Source of the DNA: JAOPZW01 sp963764585
Lineage (GTDB): Bacteria; Actinomycetota; Thermoleophilia; Solirubrobacterales; Solirubrobacteraceae
Direction of reading: 5' to 3'
Assembly (NCBI GenBank): GCA_963764585.1
Contig: CAVXTB010000003.1
Coordinates: 124,001 to 188,000, forward strand
Length of the DNA stretch: 64,000 nucleotides
Shown here: positions 15,535 to 22,905 of the stretch, piece after piece
Layout: each line of letters starts with the position of its first letter
Position numbering within the stretch: position 1 is the stretch's first letter
The notes under the pieces: generated by a model
Databases searched by the model: none
What the model saw: the letters and a program-made list of their open reading frames with translations, nothing else
Told to the model about the DNA's origin: nothing
Position numbers and translations under genes: made by a program

Positions 15535-16254
15535 TCAGGCGGCCGCGACGAGCTTCTCGGCGAACTCCCCGGGCAGGCCGACCGCCGCCACCTCGCGCGC
15601 CACCGCGGCCGCGTCGTACTCCACGCGCTCGATTGCGACGCGCACGCTCGCGCCGTCGGCGTCCAGCACCGCGAAGGCTCCGCGCGGGTCGCCGTCCTTG
15701 GGCTTGCCGACCGAGCCGCAGTTGACGAACAGCACGCCGCCGTGCTCGCGCACCCACGGCTTGTGCGTGTGCCCGAAGACGAGCACGTCGGCGTCCTCGG
15801 CGGCCGCAAGGCGCTCGTACAGGCGCGCCGGCTTGTCCTCGAAGAGGTACTCGTTGACCTTGCGCGGCGAGCCGTGGACGAGGTGCACGGACGCATCGCC
15901 GACCGCGAAGCGCAGGTCGAAGGGCAGGTCGCGCATGAAGTCCTTGCTCGCCTGGTCGGTGTGCGCGAGCGTCCAGTCGACCGAGCGCTGGCCGAGCTCG
16001 CGGTCGTGTGGCGTGACGTACGCGCAGCCGCAGTCGGTGAGGTCGCGGGCGATCGCGTAGTCGTAGTTGCCGTAGATCGTCGGGATGTCGCGCTCGGCGA
16101 TGAGCGCGCACACCTCGTTGGGATGCGGGCCGTAGCCGACGAGGTCGCCGCCGCAGTACAGGCCGTCGACGCCGAGCTCGTCGATGCGCGCGAGCGCCGC
16201 CTGCAGCGCGGGCAGGTTGGCGTGGACGTCGGTGATCACCGCGACGCGTTGCAT
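15535..16254 (-). CDS. Metallophosphoesterase (YfcE-like, 239 aa)
   Basis: Calcineurin-like phosphoesterase with all metal motifs in order: ITDVHAN (D-x-H), CGGDLVGYG (GD), YGNYDY (GN-H/D variant), HLVHGSP and VFGHTHKP. The tail NCGSVGKPKDGDPR is typical of the YfcE/MJ0936-type diadenosine/phosphodiesterase group with predicted-phosphoesterase annotation. Binds two divalent metals; the physiological substrate is unknown. The start is supported by a TAGGGT -10 element 6 nt upstream of the ATG. Confidence 0.88.
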   Translation of the reverse strand: MQRVAVITDVHANLPALQAALARIDELGVDGLYCGGDLVGYGPHPNEVCALIAERDIPTIYGNYDYAIARDLTDCGCAYVTPHDRELGQRSVDWTLAHTDQASKDFMRDLPFDLRFAVGDASVHLVHGSPRKVNEYLFEDKPARLYERLAAAEDADVLVFGHTHKPWVREHGGVLFVNCGSVGKPKDGDPRGAFAVLDADGASVRVAIERVEYDAAAVAREVAAVGLPGEFAEKLVAAA

Positions 16255-16260
16255 CCGCTA

Positions 16261-16266
16261 ACCCTA
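16261..16266 (-). promoter_or_regulatory. Leaderless -10 element TAGGGT
   Basis: TAGGGT on the minus strand with 6 nt before the phosphoesterase ATG at 16254; no ribosome site between. One of the clearest leaderless signatures in the window. Confidence 0.5.
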
Positions 16267-16307
16267 CGCGCCGGTTCCATCGAGCAATGTTGATGGATCG
16301 TGATCGG

Positions 16308-16925
16308 TCAGTTGGCGCTGAGCACGTCGCAGACGTCAGCGCGCAGGCACTCGCGGGCCTGTCGCGTGGCGAGGATCGTCGTGTAGGAGCGCACGGGGAC
16401 GTCGTCGTAGCGGCACAGGATCGCGTCGGCGCAGGCGCGGATCTCCTCGTCGGTTCGCCGGCCGCCGAACTCCTCGGCAAGCGCCGGGAGGATCTGAGCC
16501 AGGCGCAGCTGGTGTGCGGTCCGATCGGAGTAGATCGCGTCGAGCTTGGTGTCGATGAGCTCGCGAATCTGGCTCTCGATGCCGTCGCGGATCGCGCGCA
16601 CGTCGGCGAGCGGCAGCCCCGCGGGATCGGGGACGTCCCAGTTCTCGACCATGGTCGGCACGTAGGGGCAGACGTCGCCGCAGCCCATCGTCACCGCCCA
16701 GTCGGCGTGCAGCTGCATCTCGACGAGCAGCTTCCGCGGACGACGCTGCGACAGGTCGATGCCGACCTCGGCCATCGCCTCGACGACGGTGGGCCAGACC
16801 TCGTGTGCAGGCTGCGTGCCGGCGGATTCGGCGCGGATGTCGGACGGCGCGTGGCGTTCGAAGAACGCGTGGGCCATCTGCGAGCGACCGGCGTTGTGCG
16901 TGCAGACGAAGAGCACGTATCTCAT
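16308..16925 (-). CDS. ArsC-type protein phosphatase/arsenate reductase with C-terminal helical domain (205 aa)
   Basis: Low-molecular-weight phosphotyrosine-phosphatase fold arsenate reductase. The N-terminal P-loop is FVCTHNAGRSQ (Cys nucleophile at about residue 8). The second signature is VTMGCGDVCPYVP with two Cys, followed by NWDVPDPAGLP. After about residue 130 a helical segment follows (RTAHQLRLAQILPALAEEFG), similar to the three-helix bundle found N-terminally in the next gene. Likely reduces arsenate to arsenite. It sits 22 bp downstream of its paralogue. Confidence 0.88.
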   Translation of the reverse strand: MRYVLFVCTHNAGRSQMAHAFFERHAPSDIRAESAGTQPAHEVWPTVVEAMAEVGIDLSQRRPRKLLVEMQLHADWAVTMGCGDVCPYVPTMVENWDVPDPAGLPLADVRAIRDGIESQIRELIDTKLDAIYSDRTAHQLRLAQILPALAEEFGGRRTDEEIRACADAILCRYDDVPVRSYTTILATRQARECLRADVCDVLSAN

Positions 16926-16947
16926 GTCTCCTCCTTCGCGGCTCCAG

Positions 16948-17595
16948 TCATCGGCTGGATACCGGCGTTAGCTTCGCTACGAGCGCCTCCACCCGCCGCT
17001 GGATGTCGTCGCGAATGGGGCGCACCACGTCGATCGACTGGCCGGCCGGGTCGGCGACGTCCCAGTCCTCGTAGTGCTTGCCGGGGTAGATCGGGCAGCT
17101 GTCGCCACAGCCCATGGTGATGACGACGTCGGCAGCCCGCACGACCTCGTCGGTCAGCGGCTTTGGGAACTCGTGCGTGACGTCGAGCCCGAGCTCTTCC
17201 ATGACCTCGATCACCGCCGGGTCGATGCGCTCGCCGGGCTCCGACCCCGCGGAGCGCACCGCTATCCAGCCGTCCGACAGGTGGTGCGTGAGGGCAGCGG
17301 CCATCTGGCTGCGCCCGGCGTTGTGGACGCAGACGAAGAGGACCTCGGGCTTGGTCTTCTCGATGCGGCCCTCGGCCTGGGCGAGCGCCAAGAGGCGGTC
17401 GCGGGCGAAGCGCCCGACGAGCAAGGGCAGGAAGTTCGGTCCTGTCGTGGGTCGGTCGCCGAGCTGATCGGACGACTCGTGCACGAAGCGTTCGACCGTC
17501 CCGCGCGAGAACACCCCATGGAACTCCGCCGACAAGTCGTCGATGGTCGCCGCCAATCGGCGGCGCATGAGGGGACCCAACTCGTCGTGATGCAT
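16948..17595 (-). CDS. arsC: Arsenate reductase with N-terminal three-helix domain (215 aa)
   Basis: Arsenate reductase of the LMW-PTP/thioredoxin-dependent family. Residues 1-80 form a helical region (MRRRLAATIDDLSAEFHGVF, then NFLPLLVGRFARDRLLALAQ) known in actinobacterial ArsC fusions. The catalytic P-loop follows, FVCVHNAGRSQM, then VITMGCGDSCPIYPG and EDWDVADPAGQ. First gene of a two-gene minus-strand unit, divergent from arsR-arsM. Order of the helical and catalytic domains is opposite to the neighbouring paralogue. Converts arsenate to arsenite for methylation or efflux. Confidence 0.9.
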   Translation of the reverse strand: MHHDELGPLMRRRLAATIDDLSAEFHGVFSRGTVERFVHESSDQLGDRPTTGPNFLPLLVGRFARDRLLALAQAEGRIEKTKPEVLFVCVHNAGRSQMAAALTHHLSDGWIAVRSAGSEPGERIDPAVIEVMEELGLDVTHEFPKPLTDEVVRAADVVITMGCGDSCPIYPGKHYEDWDVADPAGQSIDVVRPIRDDIQRRVEALVAKLTPVSSR

Positions 17596-17641
17596 GACCC
17601 CGCCTCCGCAGCGCTGACCCGGGTGAGAGAGAGCCTATCCA

Positions 17642-17679
17642 TTGACAAGTGTGACTTCAATCGATATATGTACATCGAT
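17642..17679 (+). promoter_or_regulatory. arsR promoter with overlapping operator, leaderless
   Basis: TTGACA (17642-17647), 17 bp, TATATG (17665-17670), with the arsR ATG at 17678, so the transcript should begin at or just before the start codon. An inverted repeat ATCGAT-N8-ATCGAT (17660-17679) covers the -10 element and start, the arrangement expected for ArsR repression. Confidence 0.75.
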
Positions 17680-18031
17680 GGCCTTCGATATGGAGCTCGT
17701 TCCGAAGACCAAGCGCCCCGCAGGCGAGCCGTGCTGCGAGCCCGTCGTCTATCCCGACGTCGAGCGTCACGAGGCCGAGCGCATGGCGGCCATCGCCAAG
17801 GCCCTGGGCGATCCGATCCGCCTGCAACTCGTCGACGTGCTGCGCAAGCACGCCGGCAAGGTCTGCGTGTGCGAGCTCGTGCCGCTGTTCGACATCTCCC
17901 AGCCCACCCTGAGCCACCACCTCAAGAAGTTGCGCGAGGCGGGCGTCGTGGACTCGGAGCGCCGCGGCCTGTGGGCCTACTACTACGTGATCCCCGACGC
18001 CCTTGAGGAGCTGTCCGCATGGCTGAGCTGA
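17678..18031 (+). CDS. arsR: Arsenic-responsive repressor ArsR (117 aa)
   Basis: ArsR/SmtB winged-helix repressor with the As(III) site KVCVCELVPLF (Cys-x-Cys at the DNA-recognition helix). HTH is ISQPTLSHHLKKLREAGVV and the wing RRGLWAYYYV. An N-terminal CCEP adds a possible third/fourth thiol. ATG 17678 is chosen because it sits about 7 nt after a strong -10 box and inside the operator. The stop lies 10 bp inside arsM. Should release DNA on arsenite binding and derepress both divergent units. Confidence 0.92.
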   Translation: MAFDMELVPKTKRPAGEPCCEPVVYPDVERHEAERMAAIAKALGDPIRLQLVDVLRKHAGKVCVCELVPLFDISQPTLSHHLKKLREAGVVDSERRGLWAYYYVIPDALEELSAWLS

Positions 18032-18822
18032 GCGACACCGAGCTGCGCGAGCACGTCCGCGCGCGCTACTCCGACGCCGCGCTGCGCATGGCCGATCGCG
18101 ACGCGACGGCCGGCTGCGGCTGTGGATGCGACACCGCCGACACCGCCGAGACCCCAGAGACGTGCTGCACGACGCCCGCCGGCGAAGTGGTCTTCGGGGC
18201 GACGCTCTACGACGAGCACGACACGATCGGTGCCACCGACGCCGCCGTCGCCGCGTCGCTCGGTTGCGGCGTGCCGACCGCCGTCGCGGACCTCGCCCCC
18301 GGCGAGACCGTCCTCGACCTCGGCTCCGGCGCCGGCGCGGACGTGCTGATCAGCGCGCGTCGCGTCGCACCGAACGGCCGTGCGATCGGCCTGGACATGA
18401 CCGACGAGATGCTCGACCTCGCGCGGGCCAACGCGACCCGGGCCGGCGTGCACAACGCCGAGTTCGTCAAGGGCTACATCGAGGAGATCCCGCTGCCGGA
18501 CGACAGCGTCGACGTCGTCATCTCCAACTGCGTCATCAACCTGGCCGCCGACAAGTCGCGCGTGCTGCGCGAGGCGGCGCGCATCCTGCGGCCCGGCGGG
18601 CGCTTCGCGGTCTCCGACGTCATCGCCGACGCCGACATGGACGACGCCACCCGGGCCGACATGCAGCAGTGGACCGGCTGCATCGCCGGAGCGCTGACGC
18701 GCGACGAGTACGAGCGCGCGCTCGTGACCGCGGGCCTGACCGACGTCGAGATCGACGAGACCCACCGCGTCCACGAGCACGCGGGCTCGGCCATCATCCG
18801 GGCGCGCAAGCCCGCCGCGTGA
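18019..18822 (+). CDS. arsM: Arsenite S-adenosylmethionine methyltransferase (267 aa)
   Basis: Class I SAM methyltransferase that methylates arsenite to volatile or less toxic methylarsenicals. SAM motif VLDLGSGAGADVL (residues 98-110). Conserved arsenic-binding Cys occur at SNCVINL (C171) and WTGCIAGAL (C221), with an N-terminal Cys cluster AGCGCGC (C33, C35, C37) and CC at 49-50. Overlaps arsR by 13 bp, so it is translationally coupled. No arsenite efflux pump (arsB/acr3) is visible in the window, so methylation may be the main local detoxification route. Confidence 0.93.
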   Translation: MAELSDTELREHVRARYSDAALRMADRDATAGCGCGCDTADTAETPETCCTTPAGEVVFGATLYDEHDTIGATDAAVAASLGCGVPTAVADLAPGETVLDLGSGAGADVLISARRVAPNGRAIGLDMTDEMLDLARANATRAGVHNAEFVKGYIEEIPLPDDSVDVVISNCVINLAADKSRVLREAARILRPGGRFAVSDVIADADMDDATRADMQQWTGCIAGALTRDEYERALVTAGLTDVEIDETHRVHEHAGSAIIRARKPAA

Positions 18823-18880
18823 CGCAACCGCCCGAGCGCTGTCTCACGTCGTAGGAGCCAACGACGGGAGGAGCATCGAC

Positions 18881-19960
18881 GTGCGACAGGCATGGCGGAT
18901 CATCGCGGCGATCCTGGCGGTCGGAGCGCTGGCGGTGGGCGGCTCGGTCGCCTACGCCGACCACGGCCCCGGTGGCGGGCACCACGGCCGTCACGGCGAG
19001 GACGACAACGCGGCCGCCCCGGCCACGGTCTACACGCTCGCCGAGCCCCAGCACGGCAACCCCGAGGGCGTGGCCTTCGACAAGTCCAGCGGCTTCTTCT
19101 TCGTCTCGGCCACCGGTGACGGCAGCATCTATCGCGGCAGGCTCGGCGACACGGCGACGCCGGTGCCGGTCTTCATCCCCGGCGCCCAGGGCCAGTCGGC
19201 CACCGGCCTGAAGGTCTTCGATGGCAAGCTCTACGCCGCCGGCGCCGCGACCGGCACGATCAAGGTCTACGACGTCGAAAGCGGCGCGCTGCTGGCCACC
19301 TTCGACACCAAGGGCGGCGACCCGTCGCCCACCTTCGTCAACGACCTCGACGTCACCCGCGACGGCGACGTCTACGCGACCGACTCGTTCCGGCCGGTCA
19401 TCTACCACCTGTCGGCCGATGAGATCGCAACGGGCACGCCGGCACCCAAGCCGATCGATCCCGACGACGTCATCCAGACCTCGCCCGAGATCCCGTTCGA
19501 CGCCACGGCGGGCACGTTCAACCTCAACGGCATCGTGGTCCGCCACGGCCACGGGGCGCACGGCGACGAGCTCATCGTCGTGCACTCGCCGAGCGGGCGC
19601 CTCTTCCGCGTCAAGGTCGGCGAGGACAACGAGCGCAGGATCCGCGAGCTGCAGGTCAAGGGCGGTCCGCTCCCCGGCGGCGACGGCCTGCTCGTCGACC
19701 GCGGCCGGCTGCTCGTCGTGCAGGGCAAGGCGGACGGGTTCCCCAACGGCGTGGTGGACGTCATCAAGCTGAGCCACGACGCGCGCAAGGGCAGGCTCGA
19801 CGACCGCCGCACCGACGACTCGCTCAAGGGGCCGTCGACCATCGCCCGCGCCCGTGACGAGTACCTCGTCGTCAACGCCGACTTCGCGACGAGCACGCCG
19901 CCCTTCACGGTGACCGCGCTTGCCCGGGAGGAGGAGGATCGGGGCTCGAGCCACCGCTGA
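18881..19960 (+). CDS. Secreted beta-propeller (SMP-30/gluconolactonase-like) protein (359 aa)
   Basis: Exported protein with signal peptide WRIIAAILAVGALAVGGSVA cut near AYADHG, then a His/Gly-rich linker (GPGGGHHGRHGEDD) that may bind metal. The rest has repeating blades such as NPEGVAFDKSSGFFFVSATG, DLDVTRDGDVYATDS and FNLNGIVVRHGHG, as in SMP-30/Vgb-like six-bladed propellers. GTG start with GGGAGGAG upstream at 18868-18875. It follows arsM by 58 bp but nothing links it to arsenic. Function uncertain: periplasmic binding or lactonase-like. Confidence 0.75.
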   Translation: MRQAWRIIAAILAVGALAVGGSVAYADHGPGGGHHGRHGEDDNAAAPATVYTLAEPQHGNPEGVAFDKSSGFFFVSATGDGSIYRGRLGDTATPVPVFIPGAQGQSATGLKVFDGKLYAAGAATGTIKVYDVESGALLATFDTKGGDPSPTFVNDLDVTRDGDVYATDSFRPVIYHLSADEIATGTPAPKPIDPDDVIQTSPEIPFDATAGTFNLNGIVVRHGHGAHGDELIVVHSPSGRLFRVKVGEDNERRIRELQVKGGPLPGGDGLLVDRGRLLVVQGKADGFPNGVVDVIKLSHDARKGRLDDRRTDDSLKGPSTIARARDEYLVVNADFATSTPPFTVTALAREEEDRGSSHR

Positions 19961-20002
19961 GGCCCCTGGCGCTCCATCGCCGGCGGCTACCGTTCGCCGG
20001 CG

Positions 20003-20596
20003 ATGGAGCCGACCTTCTTCGCCACCCCCGACGAGCTCCGCAGCTGGCTCGAGGAGCACCACGCGAACGAGACCGAGCTGCTGGTGGGCTTCCACAAGAA
20101 GGGCAGCGGCCGGCCGAGCATCACGTGGCCGGAGTCCGTCGACCAGGCGCTGTGCCTCGGGTGGATCGACGGCGTGCGCCGCCGCATCGACGACGCCAGC
20201 TACTCGATCCGCTTCACGCCGCGCAAGCCGCGCAGCACGTGGAGCGCGATCAACGTCAAGCGCGTCGCGGAGCTCACCGAGCTCGGGCTGATGCGCCCGG
20301 CGGGGCTGGCGGCGTTCGAGCGCCGCTCCGACGACCGGACGGCGATCTACGCCCACGAGCGGCGCAAGGCCGCCAAGCTCGAGCCCGCGATGGAGAAGCG
20401 GTTCAAGCAGGACAAGCGCGCGTGGGCCTGGTTCGAGGCCCAGCCGCCGTCCTACCGGCGCACGGCCGCGCACTGGGTGATCAGCGCCAAGAAGCCGGAG
20501 ACCCGCGAGCGCCGGCTGGAGCGCCTCATCGCCGACTCCGGGGCCGGCCGCACCGTCCCGCCGCTGACGCGACCTACGCCCGGCGGCGCAGGCTGA
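20003..20596 (+). CDS. YdeI/OmpD-associated family protein (197 aa)
   Basis: Matches the YdeI/OmpD-associated family: start FFATPDELRSWLEEHHAN, then ELLVGFHKKGSGRPSITWPE, CLGWIDGVRRRIDDASYSIR and FTPRKPRSTWSAINVKRVAE. Length is right for the family. Members have been linked to peptide/bacteriocin resistance in some bacteria, but the biochemical activity is unknown. TACCGT at 19988-19993 lies 9 nt upstream of the ATG. Overlaps the convergent DUF47 gene by 23 bp. Confidence 0.85.
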   Translation: MEPTFFATPDELRSWLEEHHANETELLVGFHKKGSGRPSITWPESVDQALCLGWIDGVRRRIDDASYSIRFTPRKPRSTWSAINVKRVAELTELGLMRPAGLAAFERRSDDRTAIYAHERRKAAKLEPAMEKRFKQDKRAWAWFEAQPPSYRRTAAHWVISAKKPETRERRLERLIADSGAGRTVPPLTRPTPGGAG

Positions 20597-21203
20597 TCCC
20601 CTCGAGCACGTGTGCGACGTGCTCGCACGCGTCGACGCTGGCCTCCAGCGAGGCGAAGATGTCCTTCCAGCGGATGACGACCATCGGGTCGATGCCGTCG
20701 GCGAACAGCGATGCCACCGCCTCGCGGCTGATGCGATCGCCCTCGTTCTCCAGGCGGTGGATCTCGACGAGGTAGGGGGCGAGGTCGGCGCCGCTGCGCA
20801 GCGAGCGCAGCGCGCGCGCCACCTGCTCGCCGGCGCCCACGAGCACGTCGCCCATCTGCGAGGCCTGCTCCATCGGCGCCTCGACGCCGAACAGGCCCAT
20901 GTTGTCGGCCGTCTGCTCGGCGAAGTCGACGATGTCGTCGAGCGCCGTGGCGAGCTGGTAGCCGTCGATCGGATCGAGCGGGGCGCGCTTGCCGTCGCCG
21001 CCCTTGAGGCGGTGGATGATGTCGTGGGCGATGCGGTCGCCCTCGTGCTCGCAGAGGACCAGATCGCGCGCCAGGTCGGATCGTTCGGGATAATCGACGA
21101 GCAGGTCGCGCAGCAGGAGGGCCGCGCGCTCGACGTTGCGCCCGCTCTCCTCGAGCAGGTCGAGCACCTCCAGATCCTGGCCGGGCCGGTGCAACAGGGC
21201 CAT
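20574..21203 (-). CDS. DUF47 PhoU-like phosphate transport accessory protein (209 aa)
   Basis: All-helical PhoU-related protein of the DUF47 family, usually partner of Pit phosphate transporters. Diagnostic segments: LCEHEGDRIAHDIIHRL, ALDDIVDFAEQTADNM, HRLENEGDRISREAVASLF and RWKDIFASLEASVDACEHVA; the E-x-EGD motifs bind metal clusters in PhoU proteins. The start is set at MALLHRPGQD because a TAAGGT -10 box sits 7 nt upstream. No pit gene is adjacent. Its position next to the pst locus suggests phosphate-linked function. Confidence 0.87.
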   Translation of the reverse strand: MALLHRPGQDLEVLDLLEESGRNVERAALLLRDLLVDYPERSDLARDLVLCEHEGDRIAHDIIHRLKGGDGKRAPLDPIDGYQLATALDDIVDFAEQTADNMGLFGVEAPMEQASQMGDVLVGAGEQVARALRSLRSGADLAPYLVEIHRLENEGDRISREAVASLFADGIDPMVVIRWKDIFASLEASVDACEHVAHVLEGISLRRRA

Positions 21204-21210
21204 CGCGCCC

Positions 21211-21216
21211 ACCTTA
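21211..21216 (-). promoter_or_regulatory. Leaderless -10 element TAAGGT
   Basis: TAAGGT on the minus strand, 7 nt before the ATG at 21203 of the DUF47 gene; decides in favour of this start over an ATG 9 nt further upstream. Confidence 0.5.
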
Positions 21217-21245
21217 GTCGGCGTGCCGAGCGCGCCGCCGCCACG

Positions 21246-21272
21246 TTCACGGGTCTTTCACAGGCGATTTAC
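21246..21272 (+). promoter_or_regulatory. PHO box upstream of the truncated regulator
   Basis: Three direct repeats with exact 11-bp spacing: TTCAC at 21246, TTCAC at 21257 and TTTAC at 21268. This is the layout of actinobacterial PhoP boxes. It lies in the gap between the DUF47 gene and the winged-helix regulator. Confidence 0.75.
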
Positions 21273-21305
21273 AGTCGGGTAACGAGCGGCGCCTCGCGCG
21301 CGGAG

Positions 21306-21686
21306 ATGCTGACGCGCACGATGGAAGCGGCGGAGCGCCCACACGACGACGTCCTCTACGTCGGCGCGCTGGAGATCCGGCCAACCGATGGCCTCGTCCT
21401 CGCGGGAGGGCGTGCCCTGAACCTCTCGGTCCGCGAGTTCGGACTTCTGGTCGCCCTGGCGCGCAGCGGTGGCGGGATCGTCCGTCGCGAGGACCTGTAC
21501 GCGCGCGTGTGGGGAGGCGCGCTGCGGGGTGGGGATCGCTCGATCGACGTGTACATCCACAAGCTGCGCGTGAAGCTCGAGGAGGCCCTGCCGGACTGGC
21601 GTTTCATCCACACCCACGTGGGCTTCGGCTATCGCTTCTCGCCGGAGCCTTCACACGCTTTTCACATCCCGGCTACCGGTCGGTAA
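21306..21686 (+). CDS. PhoB/OmpR-type winged-helix regulator without receiver (126 aa)
   Basis: Consists only of the effector domain of an OmpR/PhoB regulator: RALNLSVREFGLLVALARSG, RREDLYARVWGG and RSIDVYIHKLRVKLEEALP, ending IHTHVGFGYRFSPEPSHAF. No receiver precedes it; the gap to the next gene is filled by a PHO box. The C-terminal half is closely similar to the full-length regulator at 27914, which lies beyond the same pst operon. ATG 21306 or 21321 are both possible. Probably binds PHO boxes and acts as an auto- or co-regulator without phosphorylation. Confidence 0.8.
   Translation: MLTRTMEAAERPHDDVLYVGALEIRPTDGLVLAGGRALNLSVREFGLLVALARSGGGIVRREDLYARVWGGALRGGDRSIDVYIHKLRVKLEEALPDWRFIHTHVGFGYRFSPEPSHAFHIPATGR
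21650..21676 (+). promoter_or_regulatory. PHO box in front of pstS
   Basis: Direct repeats TTCAC (21650), TTCAC (21661) and a weaker GCTAC (21672), 11 bp apart, overlapping the last codons of the winged-helix regulator. About 85 bp upstream of the pstS GTG. Confidence 0.75.
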
Positions 21687-21745
21687 CAGGCTGTCGGGCT
21701 TGTGCCCGCGAGCCTGCCGACCTTCAACCCGGCAACGAAGCACAT

Positions 21746-21751
21746 GAGGAG
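21746..21751 (+). promoter_or_regulatory. pstS ribosome binding site
   Basis: GAGGAG, 9 nt upstream of GTG 21761; fixes the pstS start in front of its lipoprotein signal. Confidence 0.7.
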
Positions 21752-21760
21752 TGTTCTTCT

Positions 21761-22882
21761 GTGAGGTCGTACAAATGGCTCGCCGCATCGACGGCAGTCG
21801 TGCTCGCACTTGGCGCCGCCGCATGCGGCAGCGATGACAGCAGCCCGTCGTCGGGCGGCACCTCGAGCGGCAGCTCGAGCGGATCCGCCAAGCAAGGCGG
21901 CACGATCAATGGCGCAGGCGCCACCTTCCCGCAGCCGGTCTACACCGAGTGGGCCGCGCGCTTCAAGGACCAGACCGGCACCACGGTCAACTACCAGGGC
22001 ATCGGCTCCGGCGGCGGCATCGCGCAGTTCACGGCGGGCACCGTCGACTTCGGCGCGACTGACGCGGCGATGAAGGACGACGAGCTGCAGGCCGCCCAGA
22101 AGAAGGGCGAGCCCGTCCACATCCCGACCGTGCTCGGGGCCGTGACGGTCTCCTACAACCTGAGTGGGGTCGACAAGGGACTGAAGCTCGACGGTCCCAC
22201 CATCGCCGACATCTTCCTGGGCAAGGTCAAGAAGTGGAATGACCCGGAGATCGCCAAGGTCAGCGGCAACAGCAGCCTGCCCGACAAGGACATCGCGGTC
22301 TGCCACCGCTCGGACGAGTCGGGCACCACGGCGAACTTCACGCTGTTCCTCTCCGATACCTCGCCCGCGTGGAAGAGTGGGCCGGGCTCAAGGCAAGGCC
22401 GTCAAGTGGCCTACCGGCACCGGCGCGAAGGGCAACGACGGCGTAGCCGGCTGCGTCAAGCAGAGCGACGGCGCGGTGGGCTACGTCGAGCAGGCCTACG
22501 CGCTGCAGAACGACTTCACGACCGCGGCCGTGAAGAACAAGACCGGCAACTTCGTCGAGCCCTCGCTCGACGCGACGTCCGCGGCCGGCGAGGGCGCCAA
22601 CCCGCCGGAGGACCTGCGATTCGCGACGATCAACGCGGACGGCGACAAGAGCTACCCGATCAGCGCCGTGACCTTCCTGCTCGTCTAGCAGGACATGTGC
22701 AAGGCGGGCATGAGCGCGACGCAGGCCAAGCTCGTCAAGAGCTGGCTGAACTACGCGGAGGGCGACGGCCAGAAGATCGCCCCCGAGCTGCAGTACGCGC
22801 CGCTGCCCGACGCGATCCTGCCAAGGCGAAGGCCAAGGTCGACGGGCTGCAGTGCAACGGCTCGGCCATCGGGAGCAGCTGA
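21761..22882 (+). pseudogene. pstS: Phosphate-binding lipoprotein PstS, broken by two frameshifts and a stop
   Basis: Periplasmic/lipoprotein phosphate receptor of the Pst ABC transporter. Lipoprotein signal ends ALGAAACGSDD; mature motifs include INGAGATFPQPVYTEWA, GIGSGGGIAQFTAG and HRSDESGTTANFTLFLS. Three lesions: a frame change near 22375-22390 after FLSDTSPAWKSG; an in-frame TAG at 22686-22688 in VTFLLV-stop-QDMCKAG, where homologues have Tyr; and one missing base near 22820, after which KAKVDGLQCNGSAIGSS is read in another frame. The rest of the operon is intact. Sequence error and true inactivation are both possible. Confidence 0.85.
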
Positions 22883-22905
22883 GCAAGCGATGGAGGCCGG
22901 GAGCC

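Noticed and set aside
13745..16480. A 911-codon open frame on the minus strand
   Set aside because: It is antisense to the MMPL gene and in a wrong frame across the phosphoesterase; its Arg/Gly/Asp-rich composition is what GC-rich antisense sequence gives. No domain.
22686..22688. Recoded amber codon in pstS
   Set aside because: A frameshift lies on each side in the same gene, so a mutation or base error is simpler than recoding; no pyrrolysine or suppressor evidence.
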